From assembly GCF_017571525.1 (NCBI RefSeq), contig NZ_JAGETY010000008.1, forward strand, positions 212,235 through 276,234: a stretch of DNA of 64,000 nucleotides, written 5' to 3'. Numbering within the stretch: the first letter of the stretch is position 1; each line of letters begins with the position of its first letter. Below are positions 27,356 to 35,582 of this stretch, one piece after another. The DNA is from Hymenobacter sp. BT559 (GTDB taxonomy: Bacteria; Bacteroidota; Bacteroidia; Cytophagales; Hymenobacteraceae). The notes under the pieces are model-generated. The model was not told the origin of the DNA and did no database searches. It saw only the letters and a list, made by a program, of their open reading frames with translations. The translations under genes were made by a program, and so were the position numbers.

Positions 27356-28747
27356 TCATTGGGCGGCCGGAGCGCTGTCGGTGTCGTCGTTGGCAGCTGG
27401 TGTAGTTGCCGGGCTGGGTGCCGCAGCACCAGCCTCAGTCGGCAGGTCGTCGTCGTCGGCAAATTCCTGGCGGATTACGCGGTATACATCGTCTACCGTT
27501 TCTTCCTCCAGTTCGGTGCGGCGCACAATGTCATCCTTCTTCACCGCCAGCACCGCACGGCCAGTGTCGAGGCCGATTTTCTTGAGCTCGGCGATAACCC
27601 AGGGCTCGATTTCGTCGGTAAACTCGTCGAGTGCGATATCTTCTTCGTAGTCGGTAGCCTCGCGGAATACGTCGATTTCCATACCTACCAGGCGGCTTGC
27701 CAGCTTAATGTTGGCACCGCCCCGGCCGATAGCCAGGCTCACCTGGTCGGGCTTCATGAACACGGAAACCCGGCCGGTTTGTTCACTGATTTTCATCGAG
27801 CCAACCTTGGCCGGCGACAGGGCCCGCGAGATAAATAGCTCCAGGTTGTCGGTGTAGTTGATGATGTCGATGTTCTCGTTCATCAGCTCGCGCACCACCG
27901 GGTGGATGCGGCTGCCTTTCATACCCACGCAGGCGCCCACCGGGTCGATGCGCTCGTCGTAGCTTTCTACGGCCACTTTGGCACGCTCGCCGGGCTCACG
28001 CACCACGTTTTTGATGCTGATAAGACCGTCGTAAATCTCGGGTACTTCCTGCTCAAACAAGCGCTCGAGGAAGGCCGGCGCGGCGCGACTCAGGATAACC
28101 TTGGGCGTGCCGTTTACTACATCGACGCGGTGCACCACAGCGCGCACGGTGTCGCCCTTGCGGTAGCGGTCCTTGGGTATCTGCTCGCTCTTGGGCAGCA
28201 CGAGCTCATTCTCGTCCTTGTCCAGAATGAGGGCCTCGCGGCTCCATACCTGATACACTTCGCCGGTGATGATTTCGCCCACCAGGTCCTTGTATTTCTG
28301 GTACAGGTTGTCGCGCTCCATGTCCTTCACGCGCTGAATCAGCGTTTGGCGGGCTAGCAGCACGGCGCGGCGGCCAAAGTCATCAATCTTGATGCGCTCG
28401 GCCACCGATTCGCCAATCTCGAAGTCGGGCTCAATCTTTTGGGCTTCGGCCAGCGGAATCTTGTCGAGGTCCCAGATATCCTCGGAGTCATCGTCCACGA
28501 TTTCGCGGTTGCGCCAGATTTCGAGGTCGCCGTTGTCGGGGTTGATAATCACGTCGAAGTTCGAGTCATCCTCAAACTTTTTGCGAATCATCGTCCGGAA
28601 TACGTCGTCGAGAATCGACATCATCGTGGGCCGGTCGATGTTGCGGCTTTTGGCGAACTCCTGGAAGTTCTCGATGAGCATCCGGGCGTTCAGGTCAGCT
28701 TGCGCAGCGGCGACTTCCTGGGGGCTAGGGGTTGCTTTTTTAGCCAT
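27356..28747 (-). CDS. nusA: transcription termination/antitermination factor NusA
   Basis: A 463-residue elongation factor that binds RNA polymerase and nascent RNA, affecting pausing, termination and antitermination. The N-terminal domain (LIENFQEFAKSRNIDRPTM) binds polymerase. The S1 domain is near residues 130-200 (GEIITGEVYQVWSREALIL), followed by KH domains (GACVGMKGSRIHPVVREL, SLAIGRGGANIKLASRL). The C-terminus has an acidic and then Ala/Pro/Thr-rich tail. The repeated helical domains of E. coli NusA are absent, as usual outside gamma-proteobacteria. It lies 63 bases after rimP and 124 before infB. Confidence 0.97.
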   Translation of the reverse strand: MAKKATPSPQEVAAAQADLNARMLIENFQEFAKSRNIDRPTMMSILDDVFRTMIRKKFEDDSNFDVIINPDNGDLEIWRNREIVDDDSEDIWDLDKIPLAEAQKIEPDFEIGESVAERIKIDDFGRRAVLLARQTLIQRVKDMERDNLYQKYKDLVGEIITGEVYQVWSREALILDKDENELVLPKSEQIPKDRYRKGDTVRAVVHRVDVVNGTPKVILSRAAPAFLERLFEQEVPEIYDGLISIKNVVREPGERAKVAVESYDERIDPVGACVGMKGSRIHPVVRELMNENIDIINYTDNLELFISRALSPAKVGSMKISEQTGRVSVFMKPDQVSLAIGRGGANIKLASRLVGMEIDVFREATDYEEDIALDEFTDEIEPWVIAELKKIGLDTGRAVLAVKKDDIVRRTELEEETVDDVYRVIRQEFADDDDLPTEAGAAAPSPATTPAANDDTDSAPAAQ

Positions 28748-28810
28748 GAGAAAAAAGGGTTTTAACCGGGCCGGCTAACCTAGCTGCGGGGCAGGGCTAG
28801 CCAGTAAGGC

Positions 28811-29284
28811 TTACTTAAAGGAGATAACAACTTTCGCTTCCTTAATGTCCCCGAAAGGAATAAAGACGGCGGGCAGCGTAGTTTTCTTGGTTTTTACTTT
28901 TACAACCTCCTCCAGTTCAATGCCTTCGGGGGTGACGGCGGTCAGCGGGCCAGTCTTTTCGGCACCGTCGGCCAGCTTCAAAGCCAGGCTGCGACCCACG
29001 TGGCGCTGATACTGGCGCGGGTCGGTAAGAGGCTGGTCAGCGCCGGGCGAGGTCACTTCGAGCGAATACGCGGCATCCTCCCCGTAGGCCTCTTCGAGGC
29101 CGCGGTTGAGGCGGCGCGTCACCTGGGCGCACTCCTGAATGCCGAGGCCGTTGGGGCCATCGAGGGTGGCGGTGATTTTAGGCATCACCGAGTCCGACAC
29201 GGTGAGGTCAACTACATACAACCCGCTGTCGCCGAGGGCGTCGGCGAGCAGTTGCTGAATGCGGTGGCGGTCAAATTGAGCCAT
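28811..29284 (-). CDS. rimP: ribosome maturation factor RimP
   Basis: A 157-residue factor needed for 30S subunit maturation. The N-terminal domain contains YVVDLTVSDSVMPKITATLDG and CAQVTRRLNRGLEE. Then comes the family motif YSLEVTSPGADQPLTDPRQY, followed by a small C-terminal beta domain. The ATG at 29284 (MAQFDRHRIQ) gives a normal length; the longer frame would translate through the leader hairpin and is rejected. It heads the rimP-nusA-infB operon. A terminator-like hairpin lies between its promoter and its start. Confidence 0.95.
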   Translation of the reverse strand: MAQFDRHRIQQLLADALGDSGLYVVDLTVSDSVMPKITATLDGPNGLGIQECAQVTRRLNRGLEEAYGEDAAYSLEVTSPGADQPLTDPRQYQRHVGRSLALKLADGAEKTGPLTAVTPEGIELEEVVKVKTKKTTLPAVFIPFGDIKEAKVVISFK

Positions 29285-29310
29285 GACAGGCGGGGGATAG
29301 GGCAAAAAAA

Positions 29311-29331
29311 GAGGGGACTGCGCGTCCCCTC
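29311..29331 (-). terminator. intrinsic-terminator-like hairpin in the rimP leader
   Basis: On the minus strand GAGGGGA, a 7-base loop and TCCCCTC are followed by seven T, ending about 19 bases before the rimP ATG. The -7 box lies upstream, so the hairpin is inside the rimP transcript. It may be an attenuator, or a terminator of the genes upstream. Confidence 0.8.
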
Positions 29332-29359
29332 TTTTCAGATTGAATACCAATTTCTGGTG

Positions 29360-29367
29360 CAAAGATA
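29360..29367 (-). promoter_or_regulatory. -7 promoter element for rimP-nusA-infB
   Basis: The minus strand reads TATCTTTG, an exact consensus match. Transcription should start near 29354, giving a leader of about 70 bases that contains the hairpin at 29311-29331. Confidence 0.68.
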
Positions 29368-29404
29368 CAAACTTTTTCGTGATTCTATGCGCCAGGCCTT
29401 TTCT

Positions 29405-29635
29405 CTAGAAGGGCAAAGCCAACCAAGCCGAAAGGCATCCAACTGCGAGTTCTTTATGCCACTTTAGCTCATCGCATAAGTCATTGCCCGTTACGTCGCT
29501 GATGCAGTTATTCTTGGCAGCCTTCTGGCCGGTTTCGTACTTCAGGCATACCATCGTATTAACAACGGCGCACCCTTCTAGGGCGCTAGCTATAATCAGA
29601 AAAGCGGCTAGGTAGCCTATAAGGCGATTTCTCAT
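29405..29635 (-). CDS. small cysteine-rich predicted lipoprotein
   Basis: A 76-residue protein with no recognised family. It has a short basic start (MRNRLIG), a hydrophobic core and a lipobox-like EGC near residue 22, so it is probably a lipoprotein, though Glu before Gly-Cys is unusual. Four more cysteines follow (VCLKY, NNCIS, LCDEL, VGCLS), a high density for so short a protein. The ATG at 29635 is preferred over an upstream codon. It starts 22 bases after the ggt stop, so co-transcription with ggt is likely. Confidence 0.55.
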   Translation of the reverse strand: MRNRLIGYLAAFLIIASALEGCAVVNTMVCLKYETGQKAAKNNCISDVTGNDLCDELKWHKELAVGCLSAWLALPF

Positions 29636-29657
29636 CAAGCGGAAGAACAATCAGCCA

Positions 29658-31412
29658 TCAATACCCCACGGCTGCGTCGTCGCCCCTAGGGTCGGCGCCG
29701 CCTTCGAGGCGGCCGTCGGGCAGCACCCGAATGGCATCGAGGCGGCCCCAGGGCGTGCGGGGCTTAGGGTTAAAGCCGCGCTCCTGTAAGATCTTTTCGG
29801 CGGCGGGCGTGAGGGCGCCGGCTTCTACATCGAGCTGGTCGGGCAGCCACTGGTGGTGCATGCGCGGTGCGGCCACGGCCTCCTCGGCGTTGGCGCCGTA
29901 GTCGACTACATTCAGAATTGATTGCAACACTGTGGTAATGATGGTACTGCCACCTGGTGAACCCGTGACAAGGGCCAGATTGCCGTTTTTGGTCAGGATA
30001 GTGGGCGTCATGCTGCTGAGCATGCGCTTGCCGGGCGCAATGGCATTGGCGGTCCCACCTACCAGGCCGTACATGTTGGGTACGCCGGCTTTCGAGCTAA
30101 AATCATCCATCTCATTATTAAGCAGAAAGCCAGCGCCGGCTACCACTACCTTGCTGCCGTAGGCGCCGTTGAGGGTAGTGGTGCAGCTCACGGCGTTGCC
30201 CTGGGCATCGACTACATCGTAGTGCGTGGTTTGGTCGCTCTCGTAGCGTGGCAGGCCGGGGCCAGCCGTGATTTGCGCGCTAGGGGTGGCTAGCCCATCG
30301 GCGCGCAGGGTGCTGAAGCGCTGTTTATTATAATTTTTTTCGAGTAGTTGCGCCACGGGTACCTTTCCAAAATCGGGGTCGCCGAGGTAGGTGGCGCGGT
30401 CGGCATAGGCCCGGCGCTCGGCCTCGGTGATGAGGGCCACAGCGGCGGGCGTGTGGTAGCCCAGCTTGCCTAAGTTGCTAGGCTCCAGCATTTGCAAAAT
30501 CTGGAGCAAGGCCACGCCGCCGCTGCTCGGGGGTGGCATCGTGATGACATCGTAGCCGCGGTAGGTGCCGCGCAAGGCGGCGCGCCACTTGGGTTGGTAG
30601 CCGTCGAGGTCTTGCTGGGTGATGAGGCCGCCGCCCTTTTTCATTTCGGCCAGTAGCAATTCGGCGGTGCGGCCCTGGTAGAAGCCGGCACGGCCTTGGT
30701 TCTGAATGCGTAGCAGCACGGCGGCTAGCTCGGGCTGCTTTAGGGTATCGCCTTTCTGCCACGCGGCAGCCCGCACAAAAGCGGGCGGTGAGCCGGGGTT
30801 ATACTTCGTAAAGTCGGCTTGCGTGCGGTTGAGGCCGGCTGCTTCTTTCTCGGTAAGGGCCACGCCGTGGCTGGCCAGGCGCACGGCCGGCGCCACGAGC
30901 TTGGCCCAGGGCAGCTTGCCCATCTTTTGATGCAGCGCCACCATGCCTGCTACGGTGCCGGGCGTGCCCGTCGAAAGCGGGCCGTAGGTGCTGCGGCCGG
31001 GCACCACATTGCCCTGCGCGTCGAGATACATATCGCGGCTAGCCCCCACCGGGGCCGTTTCGCGGAAGTCGAGGGTGCCCGCGGGGCCCGCGTGGTCGCG
31101 ATACACGATAAAGCCACCGCCGCCCACGTTGCCAGCCACCGGCAGCACCACAGCCAGCGCAAACTGCACTGCCACAGCCGCATCATACGCATTGCCACCC
31201 TGCTGCATAATGTCGCGGCCCACTTTTGAGGCCTCGGGGTGGGCCGATACTACCAGCGCGTGGCGAGCCACCACAGGCGCGGCGGCCGGCGGCAGCTGGT
31301 CGGCCACGGTAGAGCTAGCGATGCGGTGCGGTGCGGCTTTTTGCCCTAGCGCCGGGCCGGCGAGCGTAGCGGCCAGCAGAGCAGCCGACGAAAGGCGAGA
31401 AAACGTATGCAT
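29658..31412 (-). CDS. ggt: gamma-glutamyltransferase
   Basis: A 584-residue secreted enzyme that cleaves the gamma-glutamyl bond of glutathione and related peptides. A signal peptide spans residues 1-24. The proenzyme cuts itself before T395 in DQTTHYDVVD, which becomes the catalytic N-terminal threonine of the small subunit. Downstream NNEMDDF and RMLSSMTPT bind substrate. The ATG at 31412 (MHTFSRLSS) is chosen because it begins the signal peptide; the long upstream frame overlaps the glgB promoter. TACTTTG, one base short of consensus, lies 4 bases before the start. It is divergent from glgB. Confidence 0.96.
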   Translation of the reverse strand: MHTFSRLSSAALLAATLAGPALGQKAAPHRIASSTVADQLPPAAAPVVARHALVVSAHPEASKVGRDIMQQGGNAYDAAVAVQFALAVVLPVAGNVGGGGFIVYRDHAGPAGTLDFRETAPVGASRDMYLDAQGNVVPGRSTYGPLSTGTPGTVAGMVALHQKMGKLPWAKLVAPAVRLASHGVALTEKEAAGLNRTQADFTKYNPGSPPAFVRAAAWQKGDTLKQPELAAVLLRIQNQGRAGFYQGRTAELLLAEMKKGGGLITQQDLDGYQPKWRAALRGTYRGYDVITMPPPSSGGVALLQILQMLEPSNLGKLGYHTPAAVALITEAERRAYADRATYLGDPDFGKVPVAQLLEKNYNKQRFSTLRADGLATPSAQITAGPGLPRYESDQTTHYDVVDAQGNAVSCTTTLNGAYGSKVVVAGAGFLLNNEMDDFSSKAGVPNMYGLVGGTANAIAPGKRMLSSMTPTILTKNGNLALVTGSPGGSTIITTVLQSILNVVDYGANAEEAVAAPRMHHQWLPDQLDVEAGALTPAAEKILQERGFNPKPRTPWGRLDAIRVLPDGRLEGGADPRGDDAAVGY

Positions 31413-31454
31413 GCCGCAAAGTAGGCACAAAGGCCGCCCAACCGGGTAGTTGCC

Positions 31455-31462
31455 TACCTTTG
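31455..31462 (+). promoter_or_regulatory. -7 promoter element for glgB
   Basis: TACCTTTG, an exact consensus match, 22 bases upstream of the glgB ATG at 31485. Confidence 0.67.
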
Positions 31463-31484
31463 AAAAGCCAATTTTTCCTTGCTT

Positions 31485-33548
31485 ATGTCCGCCGAAATCC
31501 AGGATTCTCCCGCCGCACCCGTCGCCGCGCTGCCGCTCACCCAGGAAGATTCCTGGCTGCAACCCTACGAACCCGTGTTGCTGGCCCGCCAGCAGCGACT
31601 GGCCGAGCGGCTAGCCAGTATCAAGCAGGAATATGGCTCGCTGAGCAAGTTTGCCACGGCTCATCAGCGGCTTGGGCTGCACTACGATGCCCGCCGCCGC
31701 GGCTACGTGGTGCGCGAGTGGGCCCCCAGCGCCGAGGCGGTGAGCCTGGTCGGCGACTTCAACTTCTGGAACCGCCAGGCCGACCCGCTGCAAAAAGACG
31801 AGGCTAGCGGCGTGTGGGAAGGCTTTATTGCCGACGACGAAGCTGGCCGCCGCCTGGCCGCCGGCTCGCGCTACAAGCTGCACGTGGTAGCGCACGGCCA
31901 GGGCAAGGACCGCCTGCCCGCCTACCTGCGCCGCGCCGTGCAAGACCCCGAAACCAATGACTTTTCGGCCCAGCTGTGGGTGCCCGAAACACCGTTTAAG
32001 TGGGCCGACTCTACCTTCCGCATTCAGAATGCCACCAAGGGCCAGCCGCTTATCTACGAGGCGCACGTGGGCATGGCTCAGGAAGAGGGCCGCGTGGGCA
32101 CCTACCGCGAGTTTGCCGACCATATTCTGCCGCGCATTCAGGTGGAGGGCTACAATACGGTGCAGCTGATGGCCATTCTGGAGCACCCGTACTATGGCTC
32201 GTTTGGCTACCACGTGGCCAATTTCTTCGCGCCCAGCTCGCGCTTTGGCACGCCCGAAGACCTAAAGTATCTGGTGAATGAGGCGCACCGGCGGGGCATC
32301 GTGGTGCTGCTCGACCTGGTGCACTCGCACGCCGTGAAGAACGAGGCCGAGGGGCTAGCCGACTTCGACGGCTCGGGCAACCTCTACTTTCACAAGGGTG
32401 AGCGCGGCAACCACCCCGGCTGGGATTCCAAGCTTTTCGACTACGGCCGGCCCGAGGTGCAGCAGTTTTTGCTCAGCAACCTGCGCTACTGGCTCGAAGA
32501 GTTTCACTTCGATGGCTTCCGGTTCGATGGCGTCACGTCGATGCTTTACCATCACCACGGCGAAGGCCACGCGTTCGGGGGCTACGACAGCTACTTTGGG
32601 CCCGACGCCGACGATGACGCCATTCTGTACCTGATGCTAGCCACTACGCTGGTGCGCGAGTTGAAGAAATCGGCCCTGCTTATTGCCGAAGACATGAGCG
32701 GCCTGCCCGGCCTGTGCCGGCCCCTTGCCGACGGCGGTGTGGGCTTCGACTACCGTCTGGGCATGGGCCTGCCCGATTTCTGGATTAAAACCCTCAAGCA
32801 TAAGCGCGACGAAGACTGGGACCTCGGCGAGCTGTGGCACCAACTCGTGAACCGCCGCCAGGGCGAAAAAACGGTGGCCTACGCCGAAAGCCACGACCAA
32901 GCTTTGGTGGGCGATAAAACGCTCAGCCACTGGCTCTACGATGCGGCCATCTATACCAACATGGGTGTGCTCGATAGCGACCCGCGCGCGGCCAGGGCCA
33001 CGGCGTTGCACAAGCTCATCCGGCTCATCACGCTGAGTGCGGGCGGCGAGGCCTACCTCAACTTTATGGGCAACGAGTTTGGCCACCCCGAGTGGGTAGA
33101 CTTCCCACGGGCCGGCAACGACTGGAGCTACCATTACGCCCGCCGCCAGTGGAGCCTGGCCGACAATAAAGACCTGCGCTTCAGCCAGCTGCTGGCCTTC
33201 GACCAGGCTATGCTTCGGCTGGCCCGCGAGCGCCAGCTGCTTGTCAAAGGCCCCGCTAGCCTGCTCAACCTTGACCACAGCAACAAAGTCATCGCCTTCG
33301 AGCGGGCCGGGCTGGTGTTCGTATTCAGCTTTCACGTAAGCGAGAGCTTTTTCGATTATGGCCTGCCAGTGCCCGCCGTGGGCCGCTACCGCTTGCTGCT
33401 CAGCTCCGACCGGCCCGAGTTTGGCGGCTTCGACCGGCTCGATGAGCACGTGATTTACGACACGCTAGGGGGTGGGGGCACGGCCGAGGCGCCGCGCCTG
33501 CGGCTCTACGTGCCCAGCCGCACCGCGCTGGTACTGGCCCGCGCATAG
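31485..33548 (+). CDS. glgB: 1,4-alpha-glucan (glycogen) branching enzyme
   Basis: A 687-residue GH13 enzyme that adds alpha-1,6 branches to glycogen. The N-terminal CBM48-like domain covers about residues 60-160 (VVREWAPSAEAVSLVGDFNFW). The barrel has the nucleophile D348 (GFRFDGV) and acid E402 (AEDMSG), and later AESHDQ. The motif FDGVTSMLYHHHG is typical of the eukaryotic-type GH13_8 group rather than the E. coli type. Translation starts at the ATG at 31485; a TTG two codons upstream is less likely. It fits a glycogen cluster with the degenerate glycosyltransferase at 35580 and the GH31 enzyme at 37184. Confidence 0.95.
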   Translation: MSAEIQDSPAAPVAALPLTQEDSWLQPYEPVLLARQQRLAERLASIKQEYGSLSKFATAHQRLGLHYDARRRGYVVREWAPSAEAVSLVGDFNFWNRQADPLQKDEASGVWEGFIADDEAGRRLAAGSRYKLHVVAHGQGKDRLPAYLRRAVQDPETNDFSAQLWVPETPFKWADSTFRIQNATKGQPLIYEAHVGMAQEEGRVGTYREFADHILPRIQVEGYNTVQLMAILEHPYYGSFGYHVANFFAPSSRFGTPEDLKYLVNEAHRRGIVVLLDLVHSHAVKNEAEGLADFDGSGNLYFHKGERGNHPGWDSKLFDYGRPEVQQFLLSNLRYWLEEFHFDGFRFDGVTSMLYHHHGEGHAFGGYDSYFGPDADDDAILYLMLATTLVRELKKSALLIAEDMSGLPGLCRPLADGGVGFDYRLGMGLPDFWIKTLKHKRDEDWDLGELWHQLVNRRQGEKTVAYAESHDQALVGDKTLSHWLYDAAIYTNMGVLDSDPRAARATALHKLIRLITLSAGGEAYLNFMGNEFGHPEWVDFPRAGNDWSYHYARRQWSLADNKDLRFSQLLAFDQAMLRLARERQLLVKGPASLLNLDHSNKVIAFERAGLVFVFSFHVSESFFDYGLPVPAVGRYRLLLSSDRPEFGGFDRLDEHVIYDTLGGGGTAEAPRLRLYVPSRTALVLARA

Positions 33549-33683
33549 GCTGCCGCGCCAGGCTAGCCGAAAGGCGCGGGCTTGGCTTGTTGCGCCAGGG
33601 CTGCGTTTTATTTTTTACTTCGGGGCCATCCAATAGCCGCCGGGGGCGTTATAAGGCCGCGTGCTTTAGATGTCTGTTCCCTT

Positions 33684-35084
33684 ATGTCCGATTCATCTAC
33701 CCGCTACGAACGGGTGCTTTCCTGGTTCGACCGGTACCTTATTCGCCCTCTGTATACCGACCGGGTGCGGCGCCTTATTCTGCAAAGCTTCCCGTTTTGG
33801 ATGGCGTCCATCCTGACCGGACTGGTGGCAGTTGGGTACGAAAAAATGTTTGGCTGGGCCGAAGAGCTGAGCTTCACCTGGTTGCGGCAGACGCCCTGGC
33901 TGGCGTTTGTGCTCACGCCGGTGGCATTTGGCGCGTCGTGGCTGCTGGTGCGCGAGCTAGCCCCGGCGGCCCGGGGCAGCGGTATTCCGCAGGTAATGGC
34001 GGGCATTGAGCTCTCCAACCCCGCCCATCATCAGCACACCAACTACCTGCTGAGCCTGCGCGTGGCCGTAACCAAAGTGCTCAGCAGCGTGGTGCTACTA
34101 TTGGGCGGCGGGGTTATCGGGCGCGAGGGACCCACCATTCAGGTATCGGCGGCTATTTTTAGGGCCATCAACCGCTTGCAGCCGGTCGGCTGGCCGCAGC
34201 TTTCGCGCCAGATTGCGCTGGTAACGGGTGGCGCCGCCGGGCTAGCCGCGGCTTTCAACACGCCGCTAGGTGGCATCGTGTTTGTGGTAGAAGAGCTGAC
34301 CCAGATGCACATGGCGCGCTTCCGCATGGCCGTGTTTACGGCCGTTATCATTGCCGGCCTCACCGCCCAAACCTTTCTGGGTCCCTACCTCTACCTGGGC
34401 TACCCCAAGGTGATAGCCGCTACGGGCCGGGTGCAGCTGGTTGTTTTCCTGGTGGCCGTGGTGTGCGGCATCGCGGGGGCAGCCTTTGCCAAAACCCTGC
34501 TCTGGCTAGGCAATTACCGCAAGCGCTTCACATCGCTAGGGGCCCAGGCCGGCTGGGTGCTAGGCTGCGGCCTGCTGATGGCGGCCGTAGCTTTTGCGTT
34601 TGGGACGGAAAGTGTAGGCACCGGCAAGCCCATTATTAATCGCCTGCTTTTCCAAAATAACGGCCTGACGCCCTGGTACTTATTTCCGGTGCGGTTTGTA
34701 GGTATGGCACTCAGCTACAGCAGTGGTGGCGCGGGCGGCGTGTTTGCTACCTCGCTCAGCGCCGGAGCTATTCTGGGCGATGGGGTGGCCCGCCTGACTG
34801 GCGTGGCGGTGGCCGACCGCAACCTGCTCATTCTGGTCAGCATGGTAAGTTTTCTCACGGGCGTGGTGCGCTCGCCGTTCACGGCTGCCATCTTGGTGCT
34901 GGAAATGACGGACCGCCACTCAGCCATTTTTCAGCTGCTGATTAGCGGCCTGCTGGCCCAAAGTGCAGCCACCCTGCTCGACCGCCACTCGCTCTACGAG
35001 CACCTCAAGCAGGGCTTCATCCGGGAAGCGCTGAATTTTAATGCGCAGCCCACGGCTGCCCCTGCGCCAGCTCACGAAGAATGA
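33684..35084 (+). CDS. ClC family chloride transporter
   Basis: A 466-residue membrane protein with the three ClC selectivity motifs: GSGIP (98-102), GREGP (146-150) and an altered GGAGGVF in place of GGxFxP. The gating glutamate E148 and the second Glu of FVVEEL, which matches the inner proton glutamate of E. coli ClC, are both kept. This suggests a Cl-/H+ exchanger rather than a channel. No CBS domains follow. The ATG at 33684 (MSDSSTRYERV) is chosen as the longer frame is not conserved in character. It converges on the YdeI-like gene with 10 bases between stops. Confidence 0.93.
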   Translation: MSDSSTRYERVLSWFDRYLIRPLYTDRVRRLILQSFPFWMASILTGLVAVGYEKMFGWAEELSFTWLRQTPWLAFVLTPVAFGASWLLVRELAPAARGSGIPQVMAGIELSNPAHHQHTNYLLSLRVAVTKVLSSVVLLLGGGVIGREGPTIQVSAAIFRAINRLQPVGWPQLSRQIALVTGGAAGLAAAFNTPLGGIVFVVEELTQMHMARFRMAVFTAVIIAGLTAQTFLGPYLYLGYPKVIAATGRVQLVVFLVAVVCGIAGAAFAKTLLWLGNYRKRFTSLGAQAGWVLGCGLLMAAVAFAFGTESVGTGKPIINRLLFQNNGLTPWYLFPVRFVGMALSYSSGGAGGVFATSLSAGAILGDGVARLTGVAVADRNLLILVSMVSFLTGVVRSPFTAAILVLEMTDRHSAIFQLLISGLLAQSAATLLDRHSLYEHLKQGFIREALNFNAQPTAAPAPAHEE

Positions 35085-35094
35085 GCCCCTGGCG

Positions 35095-35568
35095 CTACTC
35101 GCGCTTGCGCCCAATGCTGAGCCGATATACCGTTTCGGTGAGGCGCTTGGCGCGGGCGGTGGGGTTTTTGGCGCCCTTGAGGTAGCGCACGTAGGCGCGC
35201 TGCTCGGGCTTTTCGAGCTTTTTGAAGAAAACCAGCGCGGCTTCGTTTTCGGCCAGGGCCGCGGCCAAGTCCTCGGGCATATTTACGACGCGCTCGCTCA
35301 GGTCGTGGCGCAGGGCCACGTGCAGCACGTCGCCCACGGTTTTGCCCACGGCCCGGCGCACCTCGCGCGGCACCACCAGGGCATGGTAGCCATCGCCAAT
35401 AGGGGCTAGCTCGCCTTGGTAGGGAAAGCCGTCGATGGCTGTCTGCACAGGCAGCTCGTCCTTGGTGCCATATACCTCGGCCACCGAAAACGGGGCTACC
35501 ACAAATACGTCGCCGGTGCGCGGGTCGGCTTCGAGGGCCGCGTCAAATTCTTGTTCAAAGTCCGTCAT
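35095..35568 (-). CDS. YdeI/OmdA family protein with DUF1905 domain
   Basis: A 157-residue soluble protein. The N-terminal half is a DUF1905-type beta fold (FVVAPFSVAEVYGTK, YHALVVPREVRRAVGKTVGD). The C-terminal half has the YdeI/OmdA helical signature (FFKKLEKPEQRAYVRYLKGAKNPTAR). Family members have been linked to bacteriocin tolerance, but the biochemical role is unclear. An exact -7 box (35575-35582) lies 6 bases before the ATG at 35568, which excludes the TTG at 35577 and suggests a leaderless mRNA. That box overlaps the stop codon of the upstream gene. Confidence 0.85.
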   Translation of the reverse strand: MTDFEQEFDAALEADPRTGDVFVVAPFSVAEVYGTKDELPVQTAIDGFPYQGELAPIGDGYHALVVPREVRRAVGKTVGDVLHVALRHDLSERVVNMPEDLAAALAENEAALVFFKKLEKPEQRAYVRYLKGAKNPTARAKRLTETVYRLSIGRKRE

Positions 35569-35574
35569 CACCCG

Positions 35575-35582
35575 CAAAATTA
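35575..35582 (-). promoter_or_regulatory. -7 promoter element for the YdeI-like gene, overlapping a stop codon
   Basis: The minus strand reads TAATTTTG, an exact match. The first three bases are the TAA stop of the upstream gene (35580-35582), and only 6 bases separate the box from the ATG at 35568. Confidence 0.65.
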
